Of a stretch of DNA of 64,000 nucleotides, positions 27,263-36,179 are shown one piece after another; within the stretch, counting starts at the first letter, position 1, and every line of letters starts with the position of its first letter. Below the pieces are notes generated by a model. It worked only from the letters and a program-made list of their open reading frames with translations, did no database searches and had not been told where the DNA came from. Source of the stretch: Streptomyces diastaticus subsp. diastaticus. Its GTDB lineage: Bacteria; Actinomycetota; Actinomycetes; Streptomycetales; Streptomycetaceae. The stretch covers positions 1,240,001 to 1,304,000 of the forward strand of contig NZ_BLLN01000003.1 of NCBI RefSeq assembly GCF_011170125.1, read 5' to 3'. The position numbers and the translations under genes are program-made.

Positions 27263-28624
27263 ATGACCCGATCCGAACTCCCCCGCAGGGCCCTGCTGAC
27301 GGCCGCCGCCGCCGTGGCCGCCACCGCGGCGGCCGGTCCCGCCGCCGCGGGCGGCCCGCTGCCGCGCCCCTCGGCCGCCGGGCGGCAGGAGCCCGCCACC
27401 ATCGACAACCGGTTCTGGAGCACCGCCTCGGACTGGCTCCAGGGCCGCGCCTCCGGCGTCCGCGTCGTCGCCGGGTCCCGCCCCGGTGTCCGCATCGCCG
27501 CGCCCGCCGGGGTCACCGAGTACACCGACCCGCACACCGGCACCACCGCCGCCTGGGAGTACGCCACCTGGACCTCCCCGCTGCACCGCAGCAAGGTCCC
27601 CGCCACGGAGCTGATCGCCTCCTGGAACGCCCGTACGCCGGCCGGGACCTGGCTCCAGACCGAGGTGGAGGGGGTCTACGCGGACGGCGGACGCACCCCC
27701 TGGTACGTGCTGGGCCGGTGGGCCTCGGGCGACCAGGACATCCGGCGGACCTCCGTCGACGGCCAGGGCGACGACCGCAGCAGCGTGTGGACCGACACCG
27801 TCTCGGTGGACGACGCCGCCTCCGGTACCCGGATCGTCGCGTACCGCCTGCGCCTGACGCTCTACCGCACCCCGGGCAGCGGCGCCACGCCCACCGTCTG
27901 GCGCGCCGGGGCGATGACCTCCGACGTCCCCGACCGCTTCACCGCCCCGGCGGCCCGCCCCGGCCGCGCCCGGGAACTGGCGGTGCCCCGCTACTCGCAG
28001 AACACCCACGTCGGTCAGTACCCGGAGTACGACAACGGCGGCGAGGCGTGGTGCAGCCCCACCTCCTCGCAGATGATCATCGAGTACTGGGGCCGTCACC
28101 CCACCGCCGAGGACCTGGCCTGGGTCAACCCCGACTACGAGGATCCCCAGGTCTGCCACGCTGCCCGCTTCACGTACGACCACCAGTACGAGGGTTGCGG
28201 CAACTGGCCCTTCAACGCCGCCTACGCGGCCACCTACGACGATCTGCGCGCCGTCGTCACCCGCCTCGGCTCCCTCACCGACCTGCACCGGCTGGTCACC
28301 GCCGGCATCCCCGTCATCACCTCGCAGTCCTTCCTCGCCGAGGAGCTGACCGGCGCCGGCTACGGCACCTCCGGGCACCTGATGACGGTCGTGGGCTTCA
28401 CCGAGGACGGCGACATCATCGCCAACGACCCCGCCTCCCCGAGCAACGAGGCGGTCCGCCGGGTCTACGACCGGTCGCAATGGTCGGACATCTGGCTGAG
28501 GACCAAGCGGTACGGCGCCGACGGCCGGGTCCTCTCGGGGACCGGCGGCGTCTGCTACCTCTACTTCCCCGCCGACGCGAGCGCCGCCCAGCGCGCCGCA
28601 CTCGCCTCGGTCGGTATCCGCTGA
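27263..28624 (+). CDS. Secreted C39-like peptidase
   Basis: A 453-aa protein with a signal peptide of Tat appearance ('LPRRALLTAAAAVAATAAA'), so probably exported folded. The N-terminal half is a beta-rich region of unknown role; the C-terminal half is a papain-like C39_2 domain with candidate catalytic Cys264 ('GGEAWCSPTSSQM') and His372 ('SGHLMTVVGF'), followed by 'IIANDPAS' with the third residue. Family members are widespread, uncharacterised cell-wall-associated hydrolases in Streptomyces. ATG 27263 was chosen because it begins the signal peptide. Single gene, convergent with the chitinase. Confidence 0.87.
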   Translation: MTRSELPRRALLTAAAAVAATAAAGPAAAGGPLPRPSAAGRQEPATIDNRFWSTASDWLQGRASGVRVVAGSRPGVRIAAPAGVTEYTDPHTGTTAAWEYATWTSPLHRSKVPATELIASWNARTPAGTWLQTEVEGVYADGGRTPWYVLGRWASGDQDIRRTSVDGQGDDRSSVWTDTVSVDDAASGTRIVAYRLRLTLYRTPGSGATPTVWRAGAMTSDVPDRFTAPAARPGRARELAVPRYSQNTHVGQYPEYDNGGEAWCSPTSSQMIIEYWGRHPTAEDLAWVNPDYEDPQVCHAARFTYDHQYEGCGNWPFNAAYAATYDDLRAVVTRLGSLTDLHRLVTAGIPVITSQSFLAEELTGAGYGTSGHLMTVVGFTEDGDIIANDPASPSNEAVRRVYDRSQWSDIWLRTKRYGADGRVLSGTGGVCYLYFPADASAAQRAALASVGIR

Positions 28625-28641
28625 CACCGGACAGGATGCCG

Positions 28642-28675
28642 GAGGGGGCGCGGGCGACCAGGCCCGCGCCCCCTC
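28642..28675. terminator. Bidirectional terminator between peptidase and chitinase genes
   Basis: A perfect 14-bp stem (28642-28655 with 28662-28675) with a 6-nt loop, centred in the 70-bp gap between the two convergent stops. Confidence 0.85.
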
Positions 28676-28694
28676 GGTGCTCGCCGGGCGGCGG

Positions 28695-29954
28695 TCAGTC
28701 GATCGCGTGGATCAGCTCACCGTCGTCGGTGTCCCCGCTCAGCTCCCAGAAGAAGGTGCCGGCCAGGCCCTCGCGCTCCTTGAAGGCCATCTTGCCGGCG
28801 ATGGTCTCGGGCGTGTCGTAGCTCCACCACTCGCCGTCGCAGAGCGCGTAGGCCGTCCCGCCGGCCTCGCCGGTCGCCGGGCACCTCTCCTTGAGCACCT
28901 TGTAGTCCTCGATGCCCTGCTCGTGGACACCGGCGGCGGGTCCGCTCGCGCTGCCGCCCGGCGCCGCCTCGCTGACCCCGGTCCACCCCCGGCCGTAGAA
29001 GCCGAGGCCCAGCAGCAGCTTGGACGCCGGGACGCCGGCCTCCTTCAGCTTGGCGATGGTCGCCTCCGTGGTGAAGGAGGCGTCCGGGATGGCCTCGTAC
29101 GCCGTCAGGGGCGAGTGCGGGGCGGTCGGGCCCTGGGCGTCCCACGCGCCGTAGTAGTCGTAGGTCATCGGGTTGTACCAGTCGACGTACTGGGCGGCTC
29201 CGGCGTAGTCGGTGGCGTCCAGTTTGCCGCCCTCGGAGGCGTCGGCCGGGATCGCGGCGGTGACCAGGTAGTCGTCACCGAACTCGGCGCGCAGCGCGGA
29301 GACCACCTCGCCGAACGCCTCGGGGCCGCTCTCGTCGCAGGTCAGCCCGCAGGCGTTCGGATACTCCCAGTCGACGTCGATGCCGTCGAAGACGTCGGCC
29401 CAACGCGGGTCCTCGACCAGGTCGTGGCAGGACTCGGCGAAGGCGGCCGGGTCCTTGGCCGCCTCGGTGAACCCGCCGGACCAGGTCCAGCCGCCGAACG
29501 ACCAGAGGACCTTGAGGTCCGGGTGCAGCTCCTTGAGCTTCAGCAACTGGTTGAAGTTGCCGCGCAGCGGCTGGTCCCAGGCGTCAGCCTCGCCGTCCAC
29601 CGACTCCTCGGCGGTGTACGCCTTCTCGGTCGCCGCGAAGCCGTCCCCGAGGGCGCACTTGCCGCCCTGGACGTTGCCGAAGGAGTAGTTGATGTGGGTG
29701 AGCTTGTCGGCGGAGCCCGACGTCTCGATGTTCTTGACGTGGTAGTTCCGGTCGTACACCCCCCACTCGGTGAAGTAGCCGATCACCTTGGAGCCGGCCT
29801 GGGCCTCGGCTTCGGCGGATGCCTCGACGGTGGGGGAGGGCGCGGGCTCGGCGGAGGCGGTGGCGGCACCGGCGAGCAGGCCGGCGCCGAGGACGGCGGA
29901 GGTGGCGGCGGCCAGCAGGGCCGTCAGGCGGGAGCGTGGACGGGTTCCGGGCAT
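28695..29954 (-). CDS. Secreted GH18 chitinase
   Basis: A 419-aa exported enzyme that hydrolyses chitin to chitooligosaccharides. A Sec signal peptide spans about 1-35 ('LTALLAAATSAVLGAGLLAG'), then a short Ala/Glu linker and one GH18 barrel. The catalytic motif D-x-x-D-x-D-x-E is at 190-197 (DGIDVDWE) with Glu197 as acid, and S-x-G-G is at 152-155. There is no chitin-binding module. The start ATG 29954 has GAGGAG upstream. The promoter carries a DasR-like operator in its spacer (30042-30070), so N-acetylglucosamine control is likely. Confidence 0.94.
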   Translation of the reverse strand: MPGTRPRSRLTALLAAATSAVLGAGLLAGAATASAEPAPSPTVEASAEAEAQAGSKVIGYFTEWGVYDRNYHVKNIETSGSADKLTHINYSFGNVQGGKCALGDGFAATEKAYTAEESVDGEADAWDQPLRGNFNQLLKLKELHPDLKVLWSFGGWTWSGGFTEAAKDPAAFAESCHDLVEDPRWADVFDGIDVDWEYPNACGLTCDESGPEAFGEVVSALRAEFGDDYLVTAAIPADASEGGKLDATDYAGAAQYVDWYNPMTYDYYGAWDAQGPTAPHSPLTAYEAIPDASFTTEATIAKLKEAGVPASKLLLGLGFYGRGWTGVSEAAPGGSASGPAAGVHEQGIEDYKVLKERCPATGEAGGTAYALCDGEWWSYDTPETIAGKMAFKEREGLAGTFFWELSGDTDDGELIHAID

Positions 29955-30041
29955 CGTGTCTCCTCGTGGGGGAGGCGGACGGGGCGGCGGGCCCGGTGCG
30001 CGGATTGTCATGTTCGCGACGCTTGGCCCGCCGTTGCCGGA

Positions 30042-30070
30042 ACCTTAGGAGGACTAGACCAGTTGGTCAA
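30042..30070 (-). promoter_or_regulatory. Chitinase promoter with DasR-like operator in the spacer
   Basis: On the minus strand, -35 TTGACC (30070-30065) and -10 TAAGGT (30047-30042) are 17 bp apart, a good HrdB-type promoter about 90 nt before the chitinase start. The spacer holds ACTGGTCTAGTCC (30063-30051), close to the DasR element consensus ACTGGTCTAGACCA. A repressor there would block polymerase directly. The rest of the 371-bp gap (29955-30325) shows no gene. Confidence 0.8.
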
Positions 30071-30325
30071 TGGTTCGTACCAATACGCCGCAGTGACCCC
30101 CACGAGCGGTCCTGGCCGCCACCCCGTGACGGCGGGGCCCTGATCGGGCATACTCGACGCGCCACAGCCGCTGGTCAGGCCCGGTGCGCGCCCCTCGGGG
30201 AAGCGGGACAGGGGCCGACGGTCCGCGACCCGGACCGCCGGCCGGCTGCGGCAGCGAGACCGGCGACGGCGCCACACCCCGTGCGCGGACGCCGGCATGC
30301 CCTGACACGGAGGAGAGCGCCCGCC

Positions 30326-31498
30326 ATGAACGACCGCGCCCCGCAGGCGGTGGACCGTCAACTGCCCACCGAGGAGGCCCGGGACCTGATCTCGCTCGTC
30401 CGCGAGCTGGTCCGCCGCGACATCGCCCCTGCCGCCGCCGACGAGGAGGAGGCCGGCCGCTTTCCCCGCTCCGTCTTCACCCGCCTCTCCGAGGCGGGAC
30501 TTCTCGGGCTGCCCTACCCGGTCGAGTACGGCGGCGGGGCCCAGCCCTACGAGGTCTACCTCCAGGTCCTGGAGGAGCTGGCCGCGGCCCGGCTCACCGT
30601 CGGCCTCGGCGTCAGCGTGCACACCCTCGCCTGCCACGGCCTCGCCGCCTTCGGCACCGAGGAACAGCGCGCCGCCCACCTGCCCGCCATGACCGGTGGC
30701 GGCCTCCTCGGCGCCTACGGCCTCTCGGAGCCGGCCGCCGGCTCGGACGCGGCCTCCCTGCGCACCCGGGCCCGCCGCGAGGGGGACGGCTGGGTGCTCG
30801 ACGGCACCAAGGCCTGGATCACCCACGGCGGGATCGCCGACTTCTACACCGTGATGGCCCGCACCGGCGAGGCCGGCCCGCGCGGCATCACCGCCTTCCT
30901 CGTCCCGGGCGACGCCCCGGGACTGAGCGCGGCCGCGCCCGAGCGCAAGATGGGCCTGAAGGGCTCACCCACCGCCCAGATACACCTGGACGGCGTCCGG
31001 GTCGGCGACGACCGCCGCCTCGGCGAGGAGGGGCAGGGTTTCGCCGTCGCGCTGGCCGCTCTGGACTCCGGGCGCCTCGGCATCGCCGCCTGCGCGACCG
31101 GCGTGGCCCAGGCCGCGCTCGACGCCGCGGTGGAGTACGCCTCCGGGCGCCGTCAGTTCGGCCGGCCGATCGCCGACTTCCAGGGCTTGCGGTTCCTCCT
31201 CGCCGACATGGCCACCCAGGTGGAGGCCGGACGGGCGCTCTACCTCGCGGCGGCCCGGCTGCGCGACGCGGGGCTGCCCTTCTCCCGGCAGGCCGCCATG
31301 GCCAAGCTGTTCTGCACGGACACGGCCATGAAGGTCACCACCGACGCGGTCCAGGTGCTCGGCGGGTACGGCTACACGGCCGACTTCCCCGTCGAGCGGC
31401 TGATGCGGGAGGCCAAGGTGCTCCAGATCGTCGAGGGCACCAACCAGATCCAGCGCATGGTCATCGCCCGTCACCTGGCCGGGCCGGAGAGCCGCTGA
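30326..31498 (+). CDS. Acyl-CoA dehydrogenase
   Basis: A 390-aa FAD enzyme that introduces the alpha-beta double bond into acyl-CoA. 'LGAYGLSEPAAGSDAASL' and 'KAWITHGGIADFYTVMARTG' are the FAD and substrate strands; 'AVQVLGGYGYTADFPVERLM' and 'IVEGTNQIQRM' close the C-terminal domain, with the catalytic Glu in the E-G-T motif. Length is normal for short- or medium-chain enzymes. Start ATG 30326 after GGAGGAGAG. No electron-transfer flavoprotein or thiolase genes are adjacent, so the pathway is unknown. Confidence 0.93.
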   Translation: MNDRAPQAVDRQLPTEEARDLISLVRELVRRDIAPAAADEEEAGRFPRSVFTRLSEAGLLGLPYPVEYGGGAQPYEVYLQVLEELAAARLTVGLGVSVHTLACHGLAAFGTEEQRAAHLPAMTGGGLLGAYGLSEPAAGSDAASLRTRARREGDGWVLDGTKAWITHGGIADFYTVMARTGEAGPRGITAFLVPGDAPGLSAAAPERKMGLKGSPTAQIHLDGVRVGDDRRLGEEGQGFAVALAALDSGRLGIAACATGVAQAALDAAVEYASGRRQFGRPIADFQGLRFLLADMATQVEAGRALYLAAARLRDAGLPFSRQAAMAKLFCTDTAMKVTTDAVQVLGGYGYTADFPVERLMREAKVLQIVEGTNQIQRMVIARHLAGPESR

Positions 31499-31700
31499 AC
31501 CGGAAGACCGGGGCCGCCGCCAGCCGGGACCACTCCGGGTCGCGGCGGCCCGGCAGGGTCCGTCCGTGGCGGGCCCACTGCTGGACCACCGCGCGGTAGA
31601 TGGGCGGGTCGGCCGCAGGGGGAATCGGTTCTTCCGGGCTGGGCGGCGGCACGGGGAGCCCGTGCCGGCGCCGTCCGTTCACGGAGGGCGAAGAGGTCAT
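31461..31700 (-). CDS. Small conserved-looking hypothetical protein
   Basis: A 79-aa reading frame. 'DPPIYRAVVQQWARHGRTLP' and 'RRDPEWSRLAAAPV' resemble small Streptomyces proteins I have seen without a known role. Its last 12 codons overlap the end of the convergent acyl-CoA dehydrogenase gene. The N-terminus is Pro-rich. I am not sure it is expressed; conservation in relatives would decide. Confidence 0.45.
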   Translation of the reverse strand: MTSSPSVNGRRRHGLPVPPPSPEEPIPPAADPPIYRAVVQQWARHGRTLPGRRDPEWSRLAAAPVFRFSGSPARPGDGR

Positions 31701-31837
31701 GCCAGGCGAACGCCGTGCCCCGCCAAGGGGTCACGGGTGCGCCGCCGTCCGGGGCCGCCCGCCCCTCGTCGCCGCCCCGCGCGAGTGGTGGGCCCGGCGG
31801 GCGGCGCGTACGCCGCCGCGCGGGAGCGGCCGGTGGG

Positions 31838-32266
31838 TCAGGCGGCCTGGCCGCCCACCCGCTGGAGGCCGATCGGCCGGGAGCCGGGGCCGCCCACGTG
31901 GGAGAACGGCTGCGTCCGCCAGTCCAGTGTCTGCGGCAGCGTCAGCAGTACGGCGGCCTCCTGGGCGTGACGGCCCGTCTCCTCGCCGGCCGGGAGCGCC
32001 TGGCCGGCCGGGCGCCCCGTGCCGGAGCAGACCGTGAGCCCGAACGGATCCCACGGGGTGGCGCACAGGGCGTGCTGGGGCAGCGTCTCCTCGTCGGCGA
32101 GGAGGGCGATGGGCTGCGCGCAGTCGGGGCACACGACGCGGAACATCCCGAAGGTCTCGTACGTGTCGAGCTCCTCCTCGGACTCCTCGACCGGGTCGGG
32201 CACCAGCTCGACGGCGGGCTGCTGCCTGCTGCGGGCAGCACGATGGGAACGCTTGGAACTCTGCAT
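31838..32266 (-). CDS. Hypothetical protein with a Cys-rich (zinc-ribbon-like) core
   Basis: A 142-aa protein with a basic N-terminus (SKRSHRAARSRQQ), an acidic patch (EESEEELDTYE) and 'FRVVCPDCAQPIALLADEET' then 'LPQHALC', which gives a C-x-x-C and a further Cys that could bind zinc. ATG 32266 is preceded by GGGGGAG. The C-terminal third looks poorly conserved. No function is known to me. It is separated from the divergent Lrp gene by 291 bp, in which I see only that gene's promoter. Confidence 0.65.
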   Translation of the reverse strand: MQSSKRSHRAARSRQQPAVELVPDPVEESEEELDTYETFGMFRVVCPDCAQPIALLADEETLPQHALCATPWDPFGLTVCSGTGRPAGQALPAGEETGRHAQEAAVLLTLPQTLDWRTQPFSHVGGPGSRPIGLQRVGGQAA

Positions 32267-32557
32267 GGGTTTCTCCCCCTCGGGTGGGCCGACAAGGCGA
32301 CTGCGGCCTCGACCACAGCAAGCACTTCCCTGGGAGATCGACGGGTAATCACTTCGCAGGCCAGGACACGGCCGCACGGATGTGGCCTTGGTCACATGCC
32401 GGGCGCACTTCGCCGTGAACGGCGTAACGTTCGCGCCCCTGTCCGCGCGCGAGCACCCGTCGCACGCCGGGAAGGCGCGGGCCTCTGCTCCGGGCCGCCG
32501 TCCGCCCACTGGTCCTCGTATGCGGTCCGCCGCCGGCGCCCTGTAGGTTCTTGCGCC

Positions 32558-32998
32558 ATGGAGGACCTGGACCGTCAGATCGTGCAGTTGCTCGTCACTG
32601 ACGGGCGGATGAGCTACACCGACCTGGGCAAGGCCACGGGCCTGTCCACCTCCGCCGTGCACCAGCGGGTGCGCAGGCTGGAGCAGCGCGGGGTGATCCG
32701 GGGCTATGCCGCCGTGGTCGACCCGGAGGCGGTGGGGCTGCCGCTGACCGCCTTCATCTCGGTCAAGCCCTTCGACCCCAGCGCCCCTGACGACATCGCC
32801 GAACGCCTCGCGGGCGTCCCGGAGATCGAGGCGTGCCACAGCGTCGCGGGCGACGAGAACTACATCCTCAAGGTCCGCGTCACCGCCCCCGTCGCCCTGG
32901 AGGACCTCCTCTCCCGGGTCCGCTCCCTGGCCGGCGTCTCGACCCGCACCACCGTCGTCCTCTCCACCCCCTACGAGGCGCGCCCGCCGCAGCTCTGA
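32558..32998 (+). CDS. Lrp/AsnC-family regulator, leaderless
   Basis: A 146-aa regulator: winged helix at residues 1-60 ('MEDLDRQIVQLLVTDGRMSY', 'TGLSTSAVHQRVRRLEQRG') and a RAM ligand domain ('ACHSVAGDENYILKVRV'). The -10 TAGGTT at 32544-32549 lies 8 nt before the ATG, so the mRNA should begin at or next to the start codon. Targets unknown; the following gene is an amidohydrolase on the same strand after a 117-bp gap. Confidence 0.92.
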   Translation: MEDLDRQIVQLLVTDGRMSYTDLGKATGLSTSAVHQRVRRLEQRGVIRGYAAVVDPEAVGLPLTAFISVKPFDPSAPDDIAERLAGVPEIEACHSVAGDENYILKVRVTAPVALEDLLSRVRSLAGVSTRTTVVLSTPYEARPPQL

Positions 32999-33115
32999 CC
33001 GCCCCGCCCGTGGGCGCGCGAAGGAGCGGACCGGACGCACGTCCCGGCGCACCACGGCGCGCGGGAGGCGCCCCCGCGCGCCGTGCCGGCCCCCCGAGGG
33101 GCGAGACTGTCCCCC

Positions 33116-34768
33116 ATGAGTGACAGCACCGCCCCGCCCCGCCCCGGACCCGCCGCCACCCGCACCGTGCTGCTGCGCGGCGGCGAGGTGCACAGCCCCG
33201 CGGACCCGTTCGCCACCGCGATGGTCGTCGAGCGCGGACAGGTCGCCTGGGTCGGTTCGGAGGGCGCCGCCGACGCCTTCGCCGACGGTGTGGACGAGGT
33301 CGTGCACCTGGACGGCGCCCTGGTCACCCCGGCCTTCACCGACGCCCACGTCCACCTCACCAGCACCGGCCTCGCCCGCACCGGCCTCGACCTCTCCGGC
33401 ACCCGCACCGTCGAGCAGGCCCTCGACCTGGTCCGCGCCCACGCCGAGGCCCGCCCCCACGACCGGGTGCTGCTCGGCCACGGCTGGGACGCCGCCCGCT
33501 GGCCCGGCCAGTTCCCGCCCGGCCGCGCCCAGCTCGACGAGGCGACCGGCGGGCGCCCCCTGTACCTCTCCCGGATCGACGTCCACTCGGCGGTCGTCAG
33601 CAGCGCCCTGTTGGACCTGGTGCCCGGTGTCACCGAGCGCGCCGGGTACCGCCCGGACGCGCCCCTCACCGGCGACGCCCACCACGCCGTACGCGCCGCC
33701 GCGCTCGGCGCCGTGACGCCCGCCCAGCGGGCCGAGGCCCAGCGCGCCGCCCTGCGGGAGGCCGCCTCGCTGGGGGTCGGCTCCGTCCACGAGTGCGCGG
33801 GCCCCGAGATCAGCGGTGAGGACGACTTCACCGGCCTGCTGCGGCTCGCCGCCGAGGAGCCGGGGCCGCGCGTCACCGGCTACTGGGGTGAACCGGTCAC
33901 CGGCCCCTTGGGCGCCGCCCGCATCCGCGACCTCGGCGCCCACGGCGCCGCCGGGGACCTCTTCGTGGACGGCGCCCTCGGCTCCCACACCGCCTGCCTG
34001 CACGCCCCCTACGCGGACGCCGGCCACACCGGGACCGCCCACCTCGACGCCGCCGCCGTCGCCGCGCACGTCGTCGCCTGTACCGAGGCCGGTCTTCAGG
34101 CCGGGTTCCACGCCATCGGGGACGCCGCGCTGACCGCCGTCGTCGAGGGCGTCCGCGCCGCCGCCGAGAAGACCGGACTCGCCCGGGTGCGCTCTGCCCG
34201 GCACCGCGTCGAGCACGCGGAGATGCTGACCGGGGAGACCCTGGCCGCCCTCGCGGAACTGGGCATGACCGCCTCCGTGCAGCCCGCCTTCGACGCCCTG
34301 TGGGGCGGCGAGGACGGCATGTACGCCCAGCGGCTCGGCGCCTCACGCGCGCGCACCCTCAACCCGTTCGCCGCGATGCTCCGCGGCGGCATCCCGCTGG
34401 CCTTCGGCTCCGACAGCCCCGTCACCCCCGTCGCCCCCTGGGAGGGCGTCCGGGCCGCCGCCTTCCACCACACCCCCGAGCACCGCGTCTCCGTCCGCGC
34501 CGCCTTCACCGCCCACACCCGGGGCGGCTGGCGGGCGATCGGCCGCGACGACGCGGGCGTCCTCGTCCCCGGCGCCCCCGCCGACTACGCGCTCTGGCGC
34601 ACCGAGGAACTCCTGGTCCAGGCGCCGGACGACCGGGTCGCCCGCTGGTCGACCGACCCGCGCTCCGGCACCCCCGGGCTGCCCGACCTCACCCCCGGCG
34701 CCGACCTGCCGGTCTGCCTGCGGACCGTGGTGGGCGGCGAGACGGTGTACGTGCGCCCACCCGAGTGA
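33116..34768 (+). CDS. YtcJ-like amidohydrolase
   Basis: A 550-aa metal-dependent hydrolase. 'LVTPAFTDAHVHLTSTGLAR' holds the H-x-H metal pair, 'GFHAIGDAALTAVVEG' and 'HRVEHAEMLTGE' give further His ligands, and 'IPLAFGSDSPVTPVAPW' gives the terminal catalytic Asp. The family acts on amides or cyclic ureas of unknown identity. Start ATG 33116; an in-frame start 33 nt upstream lacks support. It is followed by a 525-bp non-coding region. Confidence 0.88.
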   Translation: MSDSTAPPRPGPAATRTVLLRGGEVHSPADPFATAMVVERGQVAWVGSEGAADAFADGVDEVVHLDGALVTPAFTDAHVHLTSTGLARTGLDLSGTRTVEQALDLVRAHAEARPHDRVLLGHGWDAARWPGQFPPGRAQLDEATGGRPLYLSRIDVHSAVVSSALLDLVPGVTERAGYRPDAPLTGDAHHAVRAAALGAVTPAQRAEAQRAALREAASLGVGSVHECAGPEISGEDDFTGLLRLAAEEPGPRVTGYWGEPVTGPLGAARIRDLGAHGAAGDLFVDGALGSHTACLHAPYADAGHTGTAHLDAAAVAAHVVACTEAGLQAGFHAIGDAALTAVVEGVRAAAEKTGLARVRSARHRVEHAEMLTGETLAALAELGMTASVQPAFDALWGGEDGMYAQRLGASRARTLNPFAAMLRGGIPLAFGSDSPVTPVAPWEGVRAAAFHHTPEHRVSVRAAFTAHTRGGWRAIGRDDAGVLVPGAPADYALWRTEELLVQAPDDRVARWSTDPRSGTPGLPDLTPGADLPVCLRTVVGGETVYVRPPE

Positions 34769-35293
34769 TCTGGCGGCGCGGCGCGCTCCCGGCGACTCGC
34801 CGTCCTTGCCCGGGCCCGCCGCGGGCACCCCGGGCCTGACCTGGACCTTCCCGAAGACGCCCCAGGTGACACGGGTGTTGACAGAACCGCGAGGCGGACG
34901 GGTAGGTTCGGCCGGGTCCACCACTGGACGCCCGACCGGGGAACCCCCGAACCGTCGCCGTACGCCACTGGGTCAGGGGCGGTACGCCACCAGGCGCACC
35001 GCCACTGGGAGCCAGGCCCAGCGCTCGCGCCGCGGGGACGAGGGACGTTCCGGCCGGCCGGCGGGTGCGACCCGGGTGGGGCCCGGAGGTTCAGTAGACA
35101 ACGGTTCTCGGTCGACCCGCAGCCAGCGGTTCCCGGGCCGGCCCGAAGGACACCGGGCCCCCATTCCGCGCCGTCACCGGCACCGGAGCGTGTCCGGCCG
35201 CACACGCGGCACACCCGGTGGCCGGTCCGCCTCCGTCCCCGGCACCCTGACCATTAAGGTGGTTCCCTGTGCACGGACAGGTAAGGGGCAAAG
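34769..35293 (+). other. Long non-coding region with two promoter-like sites
   Basis: 525 bp without a believable protein gene. On the plus strand TTGACA (34878-34883) is 19 bp from TAGGTT (34903-34908), a plausible promoter that would give a leader of about 380 nt or a separate small RNA. A second -10, TAAGGT, at 35256-35261 lies 32 bp before ppm. Several short GC-rich repeats (for example TACGCCAC and GCCACTGGG around 34970-35010) occur between them. Confidence 0.5.
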
Positions 35294-36082
35294 GTGAACG
35301 ACGGCGGTGACAGGGCTTCTTCGGCCCCGCGCGAGGAGTACGGTCCGCTCGGAACCACGCTGGTGATCATTCCGACCTACAACGAGGCCGACAACCTCGC
35401 GCCCGTCGTCGCCCGGGTCCGCGAAGCCGTCCCCGAGGCCCACGTCCTCGTCGCGGACGACAACAGCCCCGACGGCACCGGCAAGATCGCCGACGAACTC
35501 GCCGCCGACGACGAGCGGGTCCACGTCCTGCACCGGGCCGGCAAGGAAGGGCTCGGTGCCGCCTACCTCGCCGGGTTCCGCTGGGGCCTGGAGCACGACT
35601 TCGGCGTCCTGGTCGAGATGGACGCCGACGGCTCCCACCAGCCCGAGGAACTGCCGCGCCTGCTCACCGCCCTCAAGGGCGCCGACCTGGTCCTCGGCTC
35701 GCGCTGGGTGCCCGGCGGGCGGGTCGTCAACTGGCCGCGCAGCCGCCAGCTCCTCTCGCGCGGCGGCAGCACCTACTCGCGCCTGCTGCTGGACGTGCCG
35801 CTGCGCGACATCACCGGCGGGTACCGCGCCTTCCGCCGCGAGACCCTGGAGAGGCTCGGCCTGACCGAGGTCGCCTCGCAGGGGTACTGCTTCCAGGTCG
35901 ACCTCGCCCGCCGAGCCGTCCAGGCCGGCTGCTCCGTGGTGGAGGTGCCCATCACCTTCGTGGAGCGCGAACACGGCGACAGCAAGATGAGCCGCGACAT
36001 CGTCGTGGAAGCCCTCTGGCGCGTCACCGCCTGGGGCGTCGGCGGCCGCGTCAACAAGGTTCTCGGGCGTACGCCGGACTGA
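35294..36082 (+). CDS. ppm: Polyprenol-phosphate mannosyltransferase (GT2)
   Basis: A 262-aa glycosyltransferase that moves mannose from GDP-mannose to polyprenyl phosphate, the donor for protein O-mannosylation in Streptomyces. Motifs: 'LVIIPTYNEADNLAPVV', 'HVLVADDNSPDGTG', and 'EMDADGSHQPEELPRL' with the D-x-D metal pair, then 'GSRWVPGGR' and 'VPLRDITGGYRAF'. There is no membrane domain and no fused apolipoprotein N-acyltransferase, as in the stand-alone Streptomyces form. GTG 35294 with AAGGGG upstream. fxsA follows after 97 bp. Confidence 0.94.
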   Translation: MNDGGDRASSAPREEYGPLGTTLVIIPTYNEADNLAPVVARVREAVPEAHVLVADDNSPDGTGKIADELAADDERVHVLHRAGKEGLGAAYLAGFRWGLEHDFGVLVEMDADGSHQPEELPRLLTALKGADLVLGSRWVPGGRVVNWPRSRQLLSRGGSTYSRLLLDVPLRDITGGYRAFRRETLERLGLTEVASQGYCFQVDLARRAVQAGCSVVEVPITFVEREHGDSKMSRDIVVEALWRVTAWGVGGRVNKVLGRTPD

Positions 36083-36179
36083 CCGGCGCGCGCCTGCCGC
36101 GGCCGCGCACCGGGCACGGCCGACAGGTCTTGATCGTCCCGCCGCCACGTCCCTGGCACCGGCCAGGCACACTGGAGTC

